A DNA stretch of 44,729 bases from Virgibacillus sp. AGTR (GTDB lineage Bacteria > Bacillota > Bacilli > Bacillales > Amphibacillaceae), in the NCBI RefSeq assembly GCF_016919725.2, contig NZ_JAJERH010000036.1, positions 1-44,729 on the forward strand. The letters are read 5' to 3'. Within the stretch, counting starts at the first letter, position 1; the number at the start of each line of letters is the position of its first letter. Of the stretch, positions 19,156 through 26,962 are shown one piece after another. The notes beneath the pieces are model-generated. The model searched no databases, had not been told where the DNA came from, and saw nothing but the letters and a program-made list of their open reading frames with translations. The translations under genes were made by a program, and so were the position numbers.

Positions 19156-20463
19156 ATGAGCAAACAATTTCAAGAATTTAAATTTAGTCCAATTATGGAA
19201 CAGGTTATTAATAAATTAAAGTTTAAAGTCCCTACGGAAATTCAACAACAGGTTATTCCTAAAGTGCTTCAAGGAAATAGTGTGGTTGGACAATCGCGTA
19301 CTGGCTCAGGAAAGTCGCACGCTTTTTTACTTCCATTACTAAATGGGTTGCAGGAAGAGAAAAAGGAGGTGCAGATGGTAATTACTGCGCCTACTAGAGA
19401 ATTGGCTACACAGCTTTATGAAGAAGTAAGGAAGATAATTCATTATGCAGAGAAGGAAAATGTATGGACAGCTAAGCTGCTTGTAGGTGGTACGGATAAG
19501 CAAAAAATGATGGAAAAATTGAAAGAACCACCTCATATTGTAGTCGGGACACCTGGCCGAATTCTTGATCTGGTAAAAGAAGAGGCTCTTTCCATCTATT
19601 CAGCAACATCCTTTGTTATTGATGAAGCAGATCTGATGCTTGATTTAGGATTTATTCATGAAGTAGACCAGCTATTAATCCGATGCCATCCAAGGATCCA
19701 GTTACTGGTCTTTTCTGCGACTATTCCTCAACGATTACAGCATTTTTTCAAAAAGTATTTGGATAATCCAGTGTATGTGAAAATTGAGGATGATTTTTCC
19801 CCAGAAACCATGGAGCATCGATTAATTTATTTGAAGCATCGGGACGAAGCATCGATTATCCATGAAATTTCTAAAACCATCCATCCGTATTTGGCAATTA
19901 TATTTACGAATGGAAAAGAAAAAGCAAATGACTTAGCTGCGGCACTACAAGAAAAAGGCTTGGCTGTCGGGCTTATTCATGGTGGTCTACCTCCAAGGGA
20001 GAGAAAGCGTGTATTAAAGGAAATTCAAAATCTAAGATATCAGTATATTGTCGCTACGGATCTGGCTTCAAGAGGGATTGACATAAAAGGAGTTAGTCAT
20101 GTTATCAATGCACAGCTACCTAAAGAAGAAGAATTTTATGTTCATCGGGTTGGAAGAACAGCAAGAGCAGGATTGGAAGGAACTGCAATCAGTATTTATA
20201 CAGAAGAAGATCTCAAACTTATCGATAAATTAGAACAGAAGGGCCTACCCTTTACGTACATGGATGTTCGAGATGGTGAATGGCATGAAGCGAAGTCTTG
20301 GAATCAACGTTCGTTACGAACCAAAAGTTCAACGGAAGTAGATAAGCAAGCATGGAGAAGAGTTAAAAAGTCGAAGAAAGTCAAACCGGGCTATAAGAAA
20401 AAAATGAAAAAGCAACAAGAAACCATTAAAAAACAATTGACTAAGAAGAAATATAAAAAGTAG
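19156..20463 (+). CDS. cshB: DEAD-box RNA helicase CshB
   Basis: A 435-residue ATP-dependent RNA helicase. Motifs in order: Q motif region (IQQQVIP), motif I RTGSGKS near residue 47, PTRELA, DEAD at about 156-159, SAT near 187, and HRVGRTARAG near 327. The C-terminal ~60 residues are strongly basic (Lys-rich), as expected for RNA binding. In B. subtilis CshB is linked to cold adaptation and ribosome or mRNA metabolism. It follows yqfO by 30 bases and precedes nfo by 23, pointing to one operon. Confidence 0.93.
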   Translation: MSKQFQEFKFSPIMEQVINKLKFKVPTEIQQQVIPKVLQGNSVVGQSRTGSGKSHAFLLPLLNGLQEEKKEVQMVITAPTRELATQLYEEVRKIIHYAEKENVWTAKLLVGGTDKQKMMEKLKEPPHIVVGTPGRILDLVKEEALSIYSATSFVIDEADLMLDLGFIHEVDQLLIRCHPRIQLLVFSATIPQRLQHFFKKYLDNPVYVKIEDDFSPETMEHRLIYLKHRDEASIIHEISKTIHPYLAIIFTNGKEKANDLAAALQEKGLAVGLIHGGLPPRERKRVLKEIQNLRYQYIVATDLASRGIDIKGVSHVINAQLPKEEEFYVHRVGRTARAGLEGTAISIYTEEDLKLIDKLEQKGLPFTYMDVRDGEWHEAKSWNQRSLRTKSSTEVDKQAWRRVKKSKKVKPGYKKKMKKQQETIKKQLTKKKYKK

Positions 20464-20486
20464 GATTTTGTAAAGAGGTGTAAGGG

Positions 20487-21380
20487 ATGTTGAAAATAGG
20501 ATCACACGTATCGATGAGTGGTAAGAAAATGTTATTAGGCTCTTCTGAAGAAGCTGCCTCCTATGGTGCTAATACGTTTATGATTTATACCGGTGCTCCT
20601 CAAAATACGCGAAGGAAACCAATTGAGGAATTAAATATTGCTGCGGGTAAAGACCATATGGATCATCATGGTATGAAAGATATTGTAGTACATGCTCCAT
20701 ACATCATCAATATTGGAAATTCTGTCAAGAATGAAACGTTTGATTTAGGCGTGAATTTCCTTAGGAATGAAATGGAGCGAACAGAAGCGTTAGGAGCCAA
20801 ACAGATAGTATTACATCCAGGTGCACATGTTGGTGCAGGTGCAGAGGTGGGAATTAAACAAATCATTAAAGGGTTGAACGAAGTACTTAACAACAATCAA
20901 GAGGTACAAATAGCTTTGGAAACTATGGCAGGAAAAGGTTCGGAAGTTGGGAGAACATTTGATGAATTAGCCAAAATAATTGATGGTGTTACCCATAATG
21001 AGAAGCTTTCAATATGCATGGATACATGTCATATTCATGATGGTGGTTACGATGTTGTTCATGATTTTGATGGTGTTCTAAACGAGTTTGATAAGATTAT
21101 TGGAATTGACCGAATAAAGGTAGTACATGTAAATGACAGTAAAAATCCAGTAGGAGCTCATAAAGACCGTCATGAAAACATTGGCTTCGGACATATCGGT
21201 TTCGATGCATTGTTGCATGTCATTAAACACCCCCAATTAGAACAATTACCAAAAATTTTAGAGACTCCATATGTGGGTGAAGATAAAAAGAATAAGAAAG
21301 CACCATACAAATTTGAAATTGACATGATAAGAGCGGGTAAATTTGATGAAGGATTAAAAGACAAGCTCCTCCAATCTTGA
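20487..21380 (+). CDS. nfo: Endonuclease IV (AP endonuclease) Nfo
   Basis: A 297-residue zinc-dependent AP endonuclease of the TIM-barrel family, acting in base-excision repair. Metal-ligand segments are visible: [61 protein letters not shown], and the final LETP. The ATG follows AGAGGTG. It ends the trmK-yqfO-cshB-nfo run. No T-tailed terminator on this strand is visible; the hairpin at 21430-21465 may serve both directions. Confidence 0.96.
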   Translation: MLKIGSHVSMSGKKMLLGSSEEAASYGANTFMIYTGAPQNTRRKPIEELNIAAGKDHMDHHGMKDIVVHAPYIINIGNSVKNETFDLGVNFLRNEMERTEALGAKQIVLHPGAHVGAGAEVGIKQIIKGLNEVLNNNQEVQIALETMAGKGSEVGRTFDELAKIIDGVTHNEKLSICMDTCHIHDGGYDVVHDFDGVLNEFDKIIGIDRIKVVHVNDSKNPVGAHKDRHENIGFGHIGFDALLHVIKHPQLEQLPKILETPYVGEDKKNKKAPYKFEIDMIRAGKFDEGLKDKLLQS

Positions 21381-21429
21381 AGTTGTTGTTATAAATGAAG
21401 CCATTAGCGTGTTTGCAGAAAAAGTAAAA

Positions 21430-21465
21430 GAGTAAGGAATAGTACGAAAGTATTATTCCTTACTC
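21430..21465 (-). terminator. Long hairpin between nfo and yqfT
   Basis: Stem of 16 pairs with one G-T (21430-21445 with 21450-21465), closed by a GAAA tetraloop. Read on the minus strand it is followed by TTTTACTTTTTC, so it mainly terminates yqfT, whose stop codon (21460-21462) lies inside the hairpin. It probably also stops nfo transcripts. Confidence 0.75.
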
Positions 21466-21744
21466 AAATAAATGACCGAGCCCGTAAGATTTAATTAATT
21501 CATTAAATAACTTTTGGGCTTTTTTTGCAGTTGCTTGATCCGTAATAAGAGCTAGATCTCGAAGCATCTTTTCTCTTCCATGTGAAGAAAATGGATCTAC
21601 ATTATTTTTCTTCAAATACGTAATAATTTGCTGAGCTTCATTATTTGATAATGAAAAACCATATTGATTACTATAATGAAGTAATTCCGGAGCTGTTAAT
21701 TGTGCTAACTTCCTACGAATCATTTCTTTTATAAAATTGGACAT
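21460..21744 (-). CDS. yqfT: DUF2624 family protein YqfT
   Basis: A 94-residue, mostly helical cytoplasmic protein resembling the DUF2624 family, represented by B. subtilis yqfT, which also lies next to nfo. No catalytic motif or membrane segment is seen. It is read opposite to its neighbours, with AAGGGGAG upstream of the ATG. In B. subtilis yqfU and zur come next; here they are absent. Function is unknown. Confidence 0.75.
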   Translation of the reverse strand: MSNFIKEMIRRKLAQLTAPELLHYSNQYGFSLSNNEAQQIITYLKKNNVDPFSSHGREKMLRDLALITDQATAKKAQKLFNELIKSYGLGHLFE

Positions 21745-21912
21745 TTTAAAAATACTCCCCTTTTTATATACTCTTTTACTGTATGCGCAAAAATAAAAAA
21801 ATCAACTTGTCTCCCATAAATTCTCCCTTCCATTAAATAACACCATTAATTTATGTGAAATTCCATATCCTAAAGATGCACCTCATTATTTAGAAAAAGG
21901 AGGTCTCGGACT

Positions 21913-22287
21913 ATGGATCAGTATCCAAATAATGGAATGAAGGATGTAGAAAGAGCTCCGAATTATGGTGAGCAGAGAAAAAATGAAGATTTCGTTGGAA
22001 TTGAACCTGACAGTTCTAGAGACGAAGAATTTGCTGCAGAAATGACTGCAGATGATTACGATCCAGATGTTACAGATAATGATACGGATATAAATTCAAC
22101 ATTCGGTTGGGTTGGGATCGCATTATCCGTTATTTCGTTCTTTATTTGGCCGGTAATTTTTGGCGCTGCCGGTATCATTCTCGGGTTCATGTCGAGAAGT
22201 CGTGGAGCGGATACATTAGGGAATATTGCCATTGCAGGTGGGGCAATCTCTATCTTAATTACCCTTTTTGTATTACCGTTTGTGTAG
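21913..22287 (+). CDS. DUF4190-like small membrane protein (YqfX-like)
   Basis: A 124-residue protein. The first ~65 residues are hydrophilic and acidic. Two hydrophobic segments follow (about 68-92 and 102-124), joined by a short SRSRGADTLGN loop, as in the DUF4190 family. Position in the conserved order suggests the B. subtilis yqfX equivalent, but I am not certain of that name. The ATG is preceded by AAAAAGGAGG. A hairpin follows at 22313. Function is unknown. Confidence 0.7.
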   Translation: MDQYPNNGMKDVERAPNYGEQRKNEDFVGIEPDSSRDEEFAAEMTADDYDPDVTDNDTDINSTFGWVGIALSVISFFIWPVIFGAAGIILGFMSRSRGADTLGNIAIAGGAISILITLFVLPFV

Positions 22288-22312
22288 ACAAAGGGCTATC
22301 TCAGCCCTTTCA

Positions 22313-22350
22313 GGCTGTCGAGAAAGTATCTCGGCAGCCCATCTTTATTT
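22313..22350 (+). terminator. Probable terminator after the DUF4190 gene
   Basis: 11-base stem GGCTGTCGAGA (22313-22323) and TCTCGGCAGCC (22329-22339) with one G-T pair, then a weak ATCTTTATTT tail. Confidence 0.6.
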
Positions 22351-22557
22351 AGAATATAGCTCTTCTTATCCGCTGTATTTTATAGTAGGAGATTGGAGTA
22401 AATTGTTCGAAACGCAAGCAAGGGTGAGTTATTGTCGCTTATTCAGAAAAACGTACTAGTTGCATTCGTAATATTGACAGGAAAGACTTGCAAAAAAGCA
22501 CAGGAGATTCTCTAGAAGAGAAAAGCGTTATTTCGGCTCCTTGACTTTTATTATGTT

Positions 22558-22875
22558 TTAATCGTAAATGGGAAAGTAATAAAAATTCCCAATTTCAAGT
22601 TGATATGGATCTGTCTTTGGATTAATAACTTGAAAATCAATTAAAACTTTTTCAATATTCAACCTATTTAACTGATGTTTATTTATTTCTTCAACTATAC
22701 TTAGAACAGTATCCCCTGTTTGGACTTTTATCGGTGTGACATGGTAATCTGTATGTAACACTTCAGATTCTTTTTCTTGGAACGGTGTTGTCTGTACATT
22801 TGAAATATCCTTATAAACGCTTGAAAGAAACAAGAAAATAATAAACCAAATGGCTGCTTTTTTTAGGAAATTCAT
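22558..22875 (-). CDS. LysM-like membrane-anchored protein (YqfZ-like)
   Basis: A 105-residue protein with an N-terminal membrane anchor or signal (about residues 4-22). A C-terminal LysM-like domain follows (VQTGDTVLSIVEEIN ... IEKVLIDFQVINP ... LEIGNFYYFPIY). Size, layout and location match B. subtilis YqfZ, a sporulation-associated LysM protein. It is read against its neighbours; GGAG lies upstream of the ATG. In B. subtilis ispG lies beside yqfZ; it is missing here. Peptidoglycan or spore-coat association is an inference from LysM. Confidence 0.65.
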   Translation of the reverse strand: MNFLKKAAIWFIIFLFLSSVYKDISNVQTTPFQEKESEVLHTDYHVTPIKVQTGDTVLSIVEEINKHQLNRLNIEKVLIDFQVINPKTDPYQLEIGNFYYFPIYD

Positions 22876-22893
22876 CAGATCTACTCCTTATTA

Positions 22894-22920
22894 TGAAACA
22901 AATCATTGCTGTTTTACGTA
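22894..22920 (+). promoter_or_regulatory. SigW-type (ECF) promoter for the NfeD gene
   Basis: TGAAAC (22894-22899) and CGTA (22917-22920) are separated by 17 bases, very close to the SigW consensus (TGAAAC, about 16 bases, CGTA). The -10 lies in a perfect 14-base palindrome TACGTATATACGTA (22915-22928). The ribosome site and TTG start follow at the right distance. Confidence 0.6.
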
Positions 22921-22952
22921 TATACGTACTATAGGAGAGAGGGGGAGTTTTT

Positions 22953-23585
22953 TTGAGTGTTTTTGATTTGGAATGGATTGGAATCATTATTACTGGTTTT
23001 GCTACCTTGTTTTTAATTGGCGAAGTGCTTGTTAATATGCGTGGAATTTTTGCGTTATTAGGTATAGGTTTTATTACGGTATATTTTGGTGCCTATGTTG
23101 AAACAGGCTCGTTCATTATTATGCTTATTATTTATTTTGTAGGATTATTACTTATCATTATTGATGGAAAATTATTAAATGATGGAACACTTGCTACGAT
23201 TGGATTAGCTTGTATGTTAACAGCAGTAGCGTTGCCTGCGCCTAATTTAGCTTCTGGTTTATATGCTGTGCTTGGTGTACTGCTAGGTGGCGGAGCTTCA
23301 TTCTTTTTCTTAAAGGTATTTAAAAGAAGAGATATGTGGAATAAATTAACCTTAACAGATCAACTTACGCAGGAAGCAGGCTATAATTCCATGAATCAAA
23401 GCTATGAACAACTTTTAAATAAAGTGGGAGTAACACTAAACGATTTACGACCGGTAGGAACGATTCGCATTGAACAAAAGGACTATAGTGCTGTGTCAAA
23501 TGGTCAGTGGATTAGTAAAGATACAAAAGTAAAAGTAGTTCAAGTCGACGGAACGAAAATTTTAGTTGAAATAATAAATGGTTAG
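22953..23585 (+). CDS. NfeD-domain membrane protein
   Basis: A 210-residue membrane protein. Hydrophobic segments fill residues 8-125. A soluble C-terminal beta-barrel (about residues 150-210, LRPVGTIRIEQKDYSAVSNGQWISKDTKVKVVQVDGTKILVEI) is the OB-fold typical of NfeD proteins. NfeD proteins usually partner a flotillin or SPFH protein; none is next to this gene. The TTG start at 22953 follows AGGAGAGAGGGGGAG. The SigW-type promoter agrees with the B. subtilis nfeD genes (yuaF, yqeZ), which are in the SigW envelope-stress regulon. A terminator follows. Confidence 0.8.
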   Translation: MSVFDLEWIGIIITGFATLFLIGEVLVNMRGIFALLGIGFITVYFGAYVETGSFIIMLIIYFVGLLLIIIDGKLLNDGTLATIGLACMLTAVALPAPNLASGLYAVLGVLLGGGASFFFLKVFKRRDMWNKLTLTDQLTQEAGYNSMNQSYEQLLNKVGVTLNDLRPVGTIRIEQKDYSAVSNGQWISKDTKVKVVQVDGTKILVEIING

Positions 23586-23617
23586 TTGCTGAACGTGAAG
23601 ATAATCGACAAGATTTT

Positions 23618-23646
23618 AGATAATCTTAGAAAGATTATCTTTTTTA
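23618..23646 (+). terminator. Terminator after the NfeD gene (intron target)
   Basis: Perfect 10-base stem AGATAATCTT (23618-23627) and AAGATTATCT (23631-23640), a 3-base loop, then TTTTTATTT. The group II intron fragment begins directly after this T-run. Confidence 0.88.
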
Positions 23647-23649
23647 TTT

Positions 23650-23870
23650 GTGCGCCAGGCATGGCGACTATCTAGGTGGTGAAAGTCCGCTGTGAGGGTA
23701 CACATCAACCAACCACTAGAGAACCGCAAAGGTGTTTATCGTGAGGTGAAGGCTGAAGGAAGCGTGTATCAAAATCTTGGCTCGACGAACAGAAATCTGA
23801 TACCAAGGCTCTGTAGACGGACAAGGCTCCCAAACAAGCCAAAGTCCAAAAGATGTGCGTGATGAGCCGC
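23650..23870 (+). mobile_element. Truncated group IIC intron (domain I remnant)
   Basis: Begins with GTGCGCC, the typical group II 5' end, followed by GGCATGG, GGTGAAAGTCC, CTGTGAGG, ACCGCAAAGGTGT, CTGAAGGAAGCG, CGACGAACAGAA and AAAGTCC (ending 23847). These blocks occur in the same order as in domain I of the O. iheyensis group IIC intron, as I remember it. There is no reverse transcriptase and no full domain V or VI. A GATGAGCCG piece at 23861-23869 resembles a domain V 5' strand and may mark an internal deletion. The fragment sits exactly behind a terminator hairpin, the known insertion preference of class C introns. It cannot splice. Confidence 0.8.
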
Positions 23871-24016
23871 GTCGAGCTCCAGCGCCCAGAAACGAGGCGA
23901 ATTCACGAATCGCCCTAAGCTAAGTCATCATCGACTCGCAAGCTCACCGTGATTTCTTTATCTCCATTAACTCGCTCCAGTCGCTACGTTTCTAATCGGG
24001 CGCTAGCGCTTGTGTT
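23871..24016 (+). repeat. Dispersed intergenic repeat, copy A
   Basis: About 145 bases shared with 31483-31635 and 38306-38456. Shared blocks are AGCTCCAGCGCC, TTCACGAAT, AAGTCATCATC, AAGCTCACCGTGATTTC, TATCTCC and CTACGTTTCTAATCGGG. Its ends are complementary (AGCGCCC at 23881-23887; GGGCGCT at 23998-24004), so it can fold back. Unlike copies B and C it lacks the 5' TCTAGGAAATTAG segment; the intron remnant occupies that place. Confidence 0.8.
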
Positions 24017-24091
24017 CTTTTTGTTTATTTGTTCATCGCATGGAAAGCATGAAGTAGTAAATACTAAAAAGATCTATTAAATGTAGCTGAA

Positions 24092-24147
24092 TGTAAATTT
24101 AATGTTAAATATACCTTTTAAACCTTTACAAAAAGTTTATATATAAT
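24092..24147 (+). promoter_or_regulatory. PhoP-box-like repeats and promoter of the phosphate cotransporter
   Basis: Hexamers in the TT(A/T)ACA style occur at 11-base periods. On the minus strand they read at 24092-24097 and 24103-24108 (TGTAAA, TGTTAA); on the plus strand TTTACA is at 24125-24130 and TTTATA at 24136-24141. A perfect -10 TATAAT (24142-24147) follows immediately. The arrangement suggests activation by PhoP under phosphate limitation. Confidence 0.5.
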
Positions 24148-24202
24148 TAATATTGGTATGGTGTGACAAGATTCAACATGAATGGAAGGGTAGGTATAAA
24201 TT

Positions 24203-25828
24203 TTGGAAATTGATGTTCAAAAACTGATATTTGAATTTATCGGCGGACTGGGTATTTTCCTTCTTGGTATAAAGTTTATGGGAGAAGGGTTACAAAAGTC
24301 AGCAGGGGATCGTCTTAGAGATATACTGGATCGCTTTACAAGTAACCCATTTATGGGGGTATTAGCTGGTATTATCGTTACGGTTTTAATTCAAAGTAGC
24401 TCTGGTACTACTGTCTTAACAGTCGGTCTAGTAAACGCAGGCTTTATGACGTTAAGACAAGCAATTGGTGTAATTATGGGTGCTAATATAGGTACAACAG
24501 TTACTGCATTTATAATAGGTATTGATATTGGTGCTTATGCGCTACCGATCATTGCTGTAGGGTGTTTTCTATTATTTTTCTTTAAAAGTCAGAAAGTTAA
24601 TGCAGTTGGACAAGCAATCTTTGGATTTGGTGCATTATTCTTTGGATTAGAATTAATGAGTAGTGGTATGAAGCCATTGCGTACACTAGAAGCATTTCAT
24701 GAATTAACCGTTAATATGAGTGAAAACCCAGTTCTTGGTGTAGTTATCGGTACTGTCTTTACCGTTGTTGTACAGAGTTCAAGTGCCACAATAGGTATTT
24801 TACAAGGTCTATTTGCTGAAGGAGCAATAGAACTAAAGGCAGCCATACCCGTTCTTTTTGGAGATAACTTAGGAACGACAATAACTGCAGTGCTAGCATC
24901 TCTAGGTGCAACTGTTGCTGCAAAACGAGCAGCGTATACTCATGTAATCTTTAATTTAGTTGGAGCTACCATCTTTTTACTCCTACTTGGAGTTTTTACG
25001 CAAATTGTTACGTTTTTACAAGGACAGTTTAACTTGAACCCGGAGATGACAATTGCGTTTGCTCATGGGACCTTTAATATTACAAATACGATCATTCAAT
25101 TTCCATTTATAGGCGCTTTAGCTTGGTTAGTTACTAGGATTATTCCAGGTGAAGATACAATTGTAGAGTATAAACCACAACACTTAGATCCGATATTTAT
25201 TCAGCAATCATCGACCTTGGCATTAGATCAGGCGAAAGCAGAAGTGATTCGCATGGGTGAATATGCTTATAAAGGCTTAGAAGAAACAAATAAATATTTA
25301 AATACACAACTTTCTAAGCATTCCGAAATGGCTATGCAAATAGAAGGGGCTTTAAATAATCTGGACCGAAAAATAACAGATTATCTTGTAGAACTATCGG
25401 CAGAATCACTTACGGAAATAGAAAGTGCGAAACATTCCGCACTCCTTGACTCCGTTCGAGATATCGAAAGAATAGGCGATCATTTTGAAAATATTGTCGA
25501 ATTAATTGATTATAAAATGTCTAATAAAGTTCAATTAACCAATCATGCTCAGGAAGATCTAAATGAAATGTTTGAATTAACAACGTCAACAGTAAAACAA
25601 GCCGTTGAATCTCTCCAAAGTATGGACAGAGAAGAGGCACTAGCTGTGATTCAAAAAGAAGATAAAATTGATAAAATGGAAAGGAATTTCCGAAAGAAAC
25701 ATATCATTCGTATGAATGAAGGTAAATGTACTGGATCAGCTGGAATTGTTTTTGTTGATATCATTAGCAATTTAGAGCGAATTGGAGACCATGCGGTTAA
25801 CATTGCTGAAGAAGTATTAGGTGAATAA
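24203..25828 (+). CDS. Na+/phosphate cotransporter family protein (NptA-like)
   Basis: A 541-residue transporter of the Na/Pi cotransporter (NptA/YjbB, PF02690-type) family. The two inverted halves each carry the QSSS signature (IQSSSGTTVLTVG near residue 63 and VQSSSATIGILQG near 190). The C-terminal ~190 residues form a cytoplasmic PhoU-like helical domain (SVRDIERIGDHFENIVEL and ISNLERIGDHAVNIAEE). The likely role is sodium-driven phosphate uptake. The start is TTG 24203, with GGAAGGGTAGG upstream. PhoP-like boxes overlap the promoter. A terminator follows. It lies apart from phoU (31921), and no pst genes occur in the window. Confidence 0.88.
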   Translation: MEIDVQKLIFEFIGGLGIFLLGIKFMGEGLQKSAGDRLRDILDRFTSNPFMGVLAGIIVTVLIQSSSGTTVLTVGLVNAGFMTLRQAIGVIMGANIGTTVTAFIIGIDIGAYALPIIAVGCFLLFFFKSQKVNAVGQAIFGFGALFFGLELMSSGMKPLRTLEAFHELTVNMSENPVLGVVIGTVFTVVVQSSSATIGILQGLFAEGAIELKAAIPVLFGDNLGTTITAVLASLGATVAAKRAAYTHVIFNLVGATIFLLLLGVFTQIVTFLQGQFNLNPEMTIAFAHGTFNITNTIIQFPFIGALAWLVTRIIPGEDTIVEYKPQHLDPIFIQQSSTLALDQAKAEVIRMGEYAYKGLEETNKYLNTQLSKHSEMAMQIEGALNNLDRKITDYLVELSAESLTEIESAKHSALLDSVRDIERIGDHFENIVELIDYKMSNKVQLTNHAQEDLNEMFELTTSTVKQAVESLQSMDREEALAVIQKEDKIDKMERNFRKKHIIRMNEGKCTGSAGIVFVDIISNLERIGDHAVNIAEEVLGE

Positions 25829-25848
25829 TAATAACGTATGTTTAGTTT

Positions 25849-25886
25849 AACAACTGTCGGAAATGCTTTCTGACAGTTGTTTTTTA
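25849..25886 (+). terminator. Terminator after the phosphate cotransporter
   Basis: 15-pair stem (25849-25863 with 25867-25881), including one G-T pair, a 3-base loop and a T-run. Confidence 0.88.
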
Positions 25887-26330
25887 TACTAAGTAGAAGT
25901 TAGCTATCTCAAATTCAAATGAACTGCAAGAGCTACGTCATTGTCGTTTGCGGAAAAGAAAATCTGTGTGAACAAGCATTATTCAACCGGAACTTGAAGA
26001 AAGCCGTTCACTTATCCATGGTGAGTTAAGTGAAGGGGAGTTATTTCGTGAAGTTCTGTTAGGAAAATTCTGTAGAAAAACGGGTGACTTCCGGCCCCTG
26101 TAGTATGGTTTTCAAGAGGTGACTCAGCGTTACGTCTGCTCACACAAACACAGGAGTTACTTTACAAGTTATAAGGTAGTATTTACTAATTAATAAAGGA
26201 ATTAAAATTAAAATTTTCTAACTTTAAATTTTGTATTGAAAAACCTTTGATAAGATGCTATAGTAAATATTGTCGTTTTAACAGCGATACATACATAAGA
26301 AATTGCGATTATGATTTTTTGAAAAAAATA
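25887..26330. other. Non-coding stretch with imperfect inverted repeats
   Basis: No reading frame resembling a protein is seen. There are nested imperfect inverted repeats: GTGTGA (25966-25971) against TCACAC (26140-26145), and TTCACTTA (26007-26014) against TAAGTGAA (26027-26034). It is probably a decayed dispersed element. The last ~150 bases are very AT-rich and lead into the tRNA promoter. Confidence 0.4.
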
Positions 26331-26359
26331 TTGACAGATGTTGTTGAACATGGTAAATT
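26331..26359 (+). promoter_or_regulatory. Promoter of the tRNA operon
   Basis: Consensus TTGACA (26331-26336), an exact 17-base spacer, then TAAATT (26354-26359), 43 bases before the first tRNA. Confidence 0.7.
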
Positions 26360-26402
26360 ATATCTTGTCGCTATAATTCGTTGAAAGTAGTCACGATAAC
26401 AT

Positions 26403-26477
26403 TCCACAGTAGCTCAGTGGTAGAGCTATCGGCTGTTAACCGATCGGTCGTAGGTTCGAATCCTACCTGTGGAGCCA
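26403..26477 (+). tRNA. tRNA-Asn (GTT)
   Basis: Full cloverleaf with acceptor TCCACAG/CTGTGGA, anticodon loop CTGTTAA (GTT), a TTCGAAT T-loop and encoded CCA. First gene of the six-tRNA operon. Confidence 0.95.
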
Positions 26478-26481
26478 ATTT

Positions 26482-26558
26482 GGCGGTGTAGCTCAGCTGG
26501 CGAGAGCGTACGGTTCATACCCGTGAGGTCGGGGGTTCGATCCCCTCCGCCGCCACCA
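26482..26558 (+). tRNA. tRNA-Met (CAT), elongator type
   Basis: Full cloverleaf with acceptor GGCGGTG/CGCCGCC, anticodon CAT in loop TTCATAC, and encoded CCA. The paired first base and overall sequence fit elongator, not initiator, tRNA-Met. Confidence 0.9.
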
Positions 26559-26583
26559 TAATATAACAATTAATCTGAAGCAT

Positions 26584-26660
26584 GGCGGTCGTGGCGAAGT
26601 GGTTAACGCACCGGATTGTGGCTCCGGCATTCGTGGGTTCGATCCCCACCGGTCGCCCCA
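26584..26660 (+). tRNA. tRNA-His (GTG)
   Basis: Full cloverleaf, anticodon GTG in loop TTGTGGC, encoded CCA. The extra 5' G (26584) opposite C73 (26657) is the tRNA-His identity element. Confidence 0.95.
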
Positions 26661-26691
26661 TAAACAATTTTAAAATGAGAAGGACCCTTAG

Positions 26692-26758
26692 CTCAGTTGG
26701 TCAGAGCTATCGGCTCATAACCGATCGGTCGCAGGTTCGAGTCCTGCAGGGTCCACCA
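26692..26758 (+). tRNA. tRNA-Ile2 (CAT, lysidine type)
   Basis: Full cloverleaf with acceptor GGACCCT, encoded CCA and anticodon CAT in loop CTCATAA. The start GGACCCTTAGCTCAGTTGG and loop resemble the Ile2 type of B. subtilis and E. coli ileX, in which C34 becomes lysidine through TilS, so it reads AUA. A gene finder may label it Met. The end is read at CCA 26756-26758. Confidence 0.75.
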
Positions 26759-26769
26759 TAAAATTATTT

Positions 26770-26862
26770 GGAGGTATACCCAAGTCTGGCTGAAGGGAGC
26801 GGTCTTGAAAACCGCCAGGGGTGTAACAGCCCGCGGGGGTTCGAATCCCTCTACCTCCTCCA
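26770..26862 (+). tRNA. tRNA-Ser (TGA)
   Basis: A long-variable-arm tRNA with acceptor GGAGGTA/TACCTCC, anticodon TGA in loop CTTGAAA, and encoded CCA. The discriminator base reads T (26859), whereas Bacillus serine tRNAs normally carry G73. Confidence 0.92.
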
Positions 26863-26883
26863 TACATATTTAGAGTAGATTTA

Positions 26884-26959
26884 GGCTCGGTAGCTCAGTC
26901 GGTAGAGCAAGGGACTGAAAATCCCTGTGTCGGCGGTTCGATTCCGTCCCGAGCCACCA
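26884..26959 (+). tRNA. tRNA-Phe (GAA)
   Basis: Full cloverleaf with acceptor GGCTCGG/CCGAGCC, anticodon GAA in loop CTGAAAA, and encoded CCA. Last gene of the operon, followed by a terminator. Confidence 0.95.
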
Positions 26960-26962
26960 TTC

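Noticed and set aside
21380-21436. Short frame after nfo
   Set aside because: Only nine codons, with no ribosome binding site.
22351-22557. Gene or terminator in the gap before the yqfZ-like gene
   Set aside because: Only a small TTCTCT/AGAGAA hairpin with a distant T-run is present, too weak to call; no frame resembles a protein.
26692-26758. Initiator or second elongator tRNA-Met
   Set aside because: Anticodon CAT fits, but the acceptor and loop resemble Ile2 (lysidine) tRNA, and initiator features (unpaired first base, GGG/CCC anticodon stem) are absent.
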